Shown: in pieces, positions 63,391 through 64,000 of the stretch
How the letters are laid out: each line of letters starts with the position of its first letter
How positions within the stretch are numbered: the first letter of the stretch is position 1
Assembly (NCBI GenBank): GCA_036345935.2
Contig: JADWOT020000001.1
Location: forward strand, 8,622,482-8,686,481
Source: Taenia hydatigena
Lineage: Eukaryota; Platyhelminthes; Cestoda; Cyclophyllidea; Taeniidae
Reading direction: 5' to 3'
Length of the DNA: 64,000 nt
Made by a program: the position numbers and the translations under genes
The notes under the pieces: model-generated
Told to the model about the DNA's origin: nothing
The model's input: only the letters and a program-made list of their open reading frames with translations
Databases searched by the model: none

Positions 63391-64000
63391 GTAAACAAAT
63401 ACAGCAATCTAGCCGACAGGATGAACGCAAATCGCAGTCTCGTGTGGACAAATACAACGAAATTGCCCACACAAGGAGCGCAAATCGCAGTGACTTGTGT
63501 ACAAATAGAACAAATTAGCCTAAATAATGACGAGCAAAAATCGCATTCTCGTGCATATCAATACAACAGAATTGCCCCCACAATGAGCGCGAATCCCAGT
63601 CACTTGTGAACAAATACAACAATCTAGTCGACAGGATGGGCGCAAATCGCAGTCTCGTGTGGACAAATACAACGAAATTGTCCACACAATGAACGAAAAT
63701 CGCAGTCACTTGTGGACAGATACAACACAATTGCCCACACAATGAGCGCAAATCGCAGTCACTTGTGGACAAACACAACAAAATTGTTCACGCGATGAGC
63801 GCAAATCGCAGTGACTTGTGTACAAATAGAACAAAGTAGCCTAAATAATGACGAGCAAAAATCGCATTCTCGGGCACATCAATACAACAAAATTGCCCAT
63901 ACAATGAGCGCAAATCGCAATCACTTGTGAACAAATAAAACAATCTAGCCCACACATGAGCGCAAATCGCAGTCTCGTGTGGACAAATACAACGAAATTG
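63391..64000 (+). repeat. 53-bp minisatellite with higher-order structure (continues beyond window)
   Basis: The unit is about 53 bp and typically contains 'gagcgcaaatcgcagtcact' then 'tgtggacaaatacaac' and 'aaattgcccacac'. The phrase gcaaatcgcag starts at 63480 and again, with the same distinctive following unit, at 63801 (321 bp). Another distinctive unit (agtctcgtgtggac) starts at 63426, 63641 and 63961; the last two are 320 bp apart. About six monomers therefore form a higher-order unit. Open frames across it (63515-63781 minus) are translations of the repeat. Confidence 0.95.

Noticed and set aside
63515..63781. 88-codon minus-strand frame with repeated motifs
   Set aside because: Direct translation of the 53-bp tandem repeat.

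Overview
This window looks like nuclear DNA from a eukaryote, probably an animal. It is moderately AT-rich, almost without long open frames, full of diverged interspersed repeats, and shows consensus spliceosomal sites (G|GTAAGT, GTGAGT, pyrimidine-tract CAG), several flanking short introns of about 54-76 nt. I see no bacterial operons, Shine-Dalgarno sites, CRISPR array, rRNA or convincing tRNA. Short introns and a very short 3' UTR would suit a parasitic flatworm, but that is a weak inference and the species cannot be fixed from the sequence alone.

Only one gene is secure: an intronless 331-codon F-box protein gene at 60649-61644 (+), with a good Kozak context and an AATAAA 25 nt after the stop. 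Its C-terminal half has hydrophobic strands that resemble the degenerate GTPase-like fold of FBXO4; that assignment is tentative. Other gene evidence is fragmentary: a divergent promoter-like site near 1.8 kb, where two GTAAGT donors face outward and strand composition flips; a set of exon-like blocks at 4.6-5.3 kb, one of which encodes a kinase-type KLGDFG motif between good splice sites; a small two-exon model at 11.49-11.75 kb with its own AATAAA; and ankyrin-like exon pieces at 33.8-34.1 kb (-).

Most of the window is repeats. A roughly 790-bp unit (family K) lies at both ends in the same orientation, 62.5 kb apart. Right of the second copy a 53-bp minisatellite with a higher-order period of about 320 bp runs off the end. 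An interspersed family of about 600 bp (family A) has six copies between 24.6 and 48.9 kb. A mosaic of related segments in both orientations (families C, D and G) fills 53.7-62.5 kb around the F-box gene. Further dispersed pairs lie at 20.7/47.9 kb, 28.1/38.0 kb (inverted), 23.9/30.5 kb, and 21.8/23.5 kb (inverted, close together). A degenerate tandem array of roughly 160 bp occupies 13.9-14.8 kb. The long remaining stretches hold nothing I can name.

I found no coherent multi-gene system. The points most worth following are the divergent promoter, the kinase-like exon, the two K copies, and the mosaic repeat landscape around a single intact gene.
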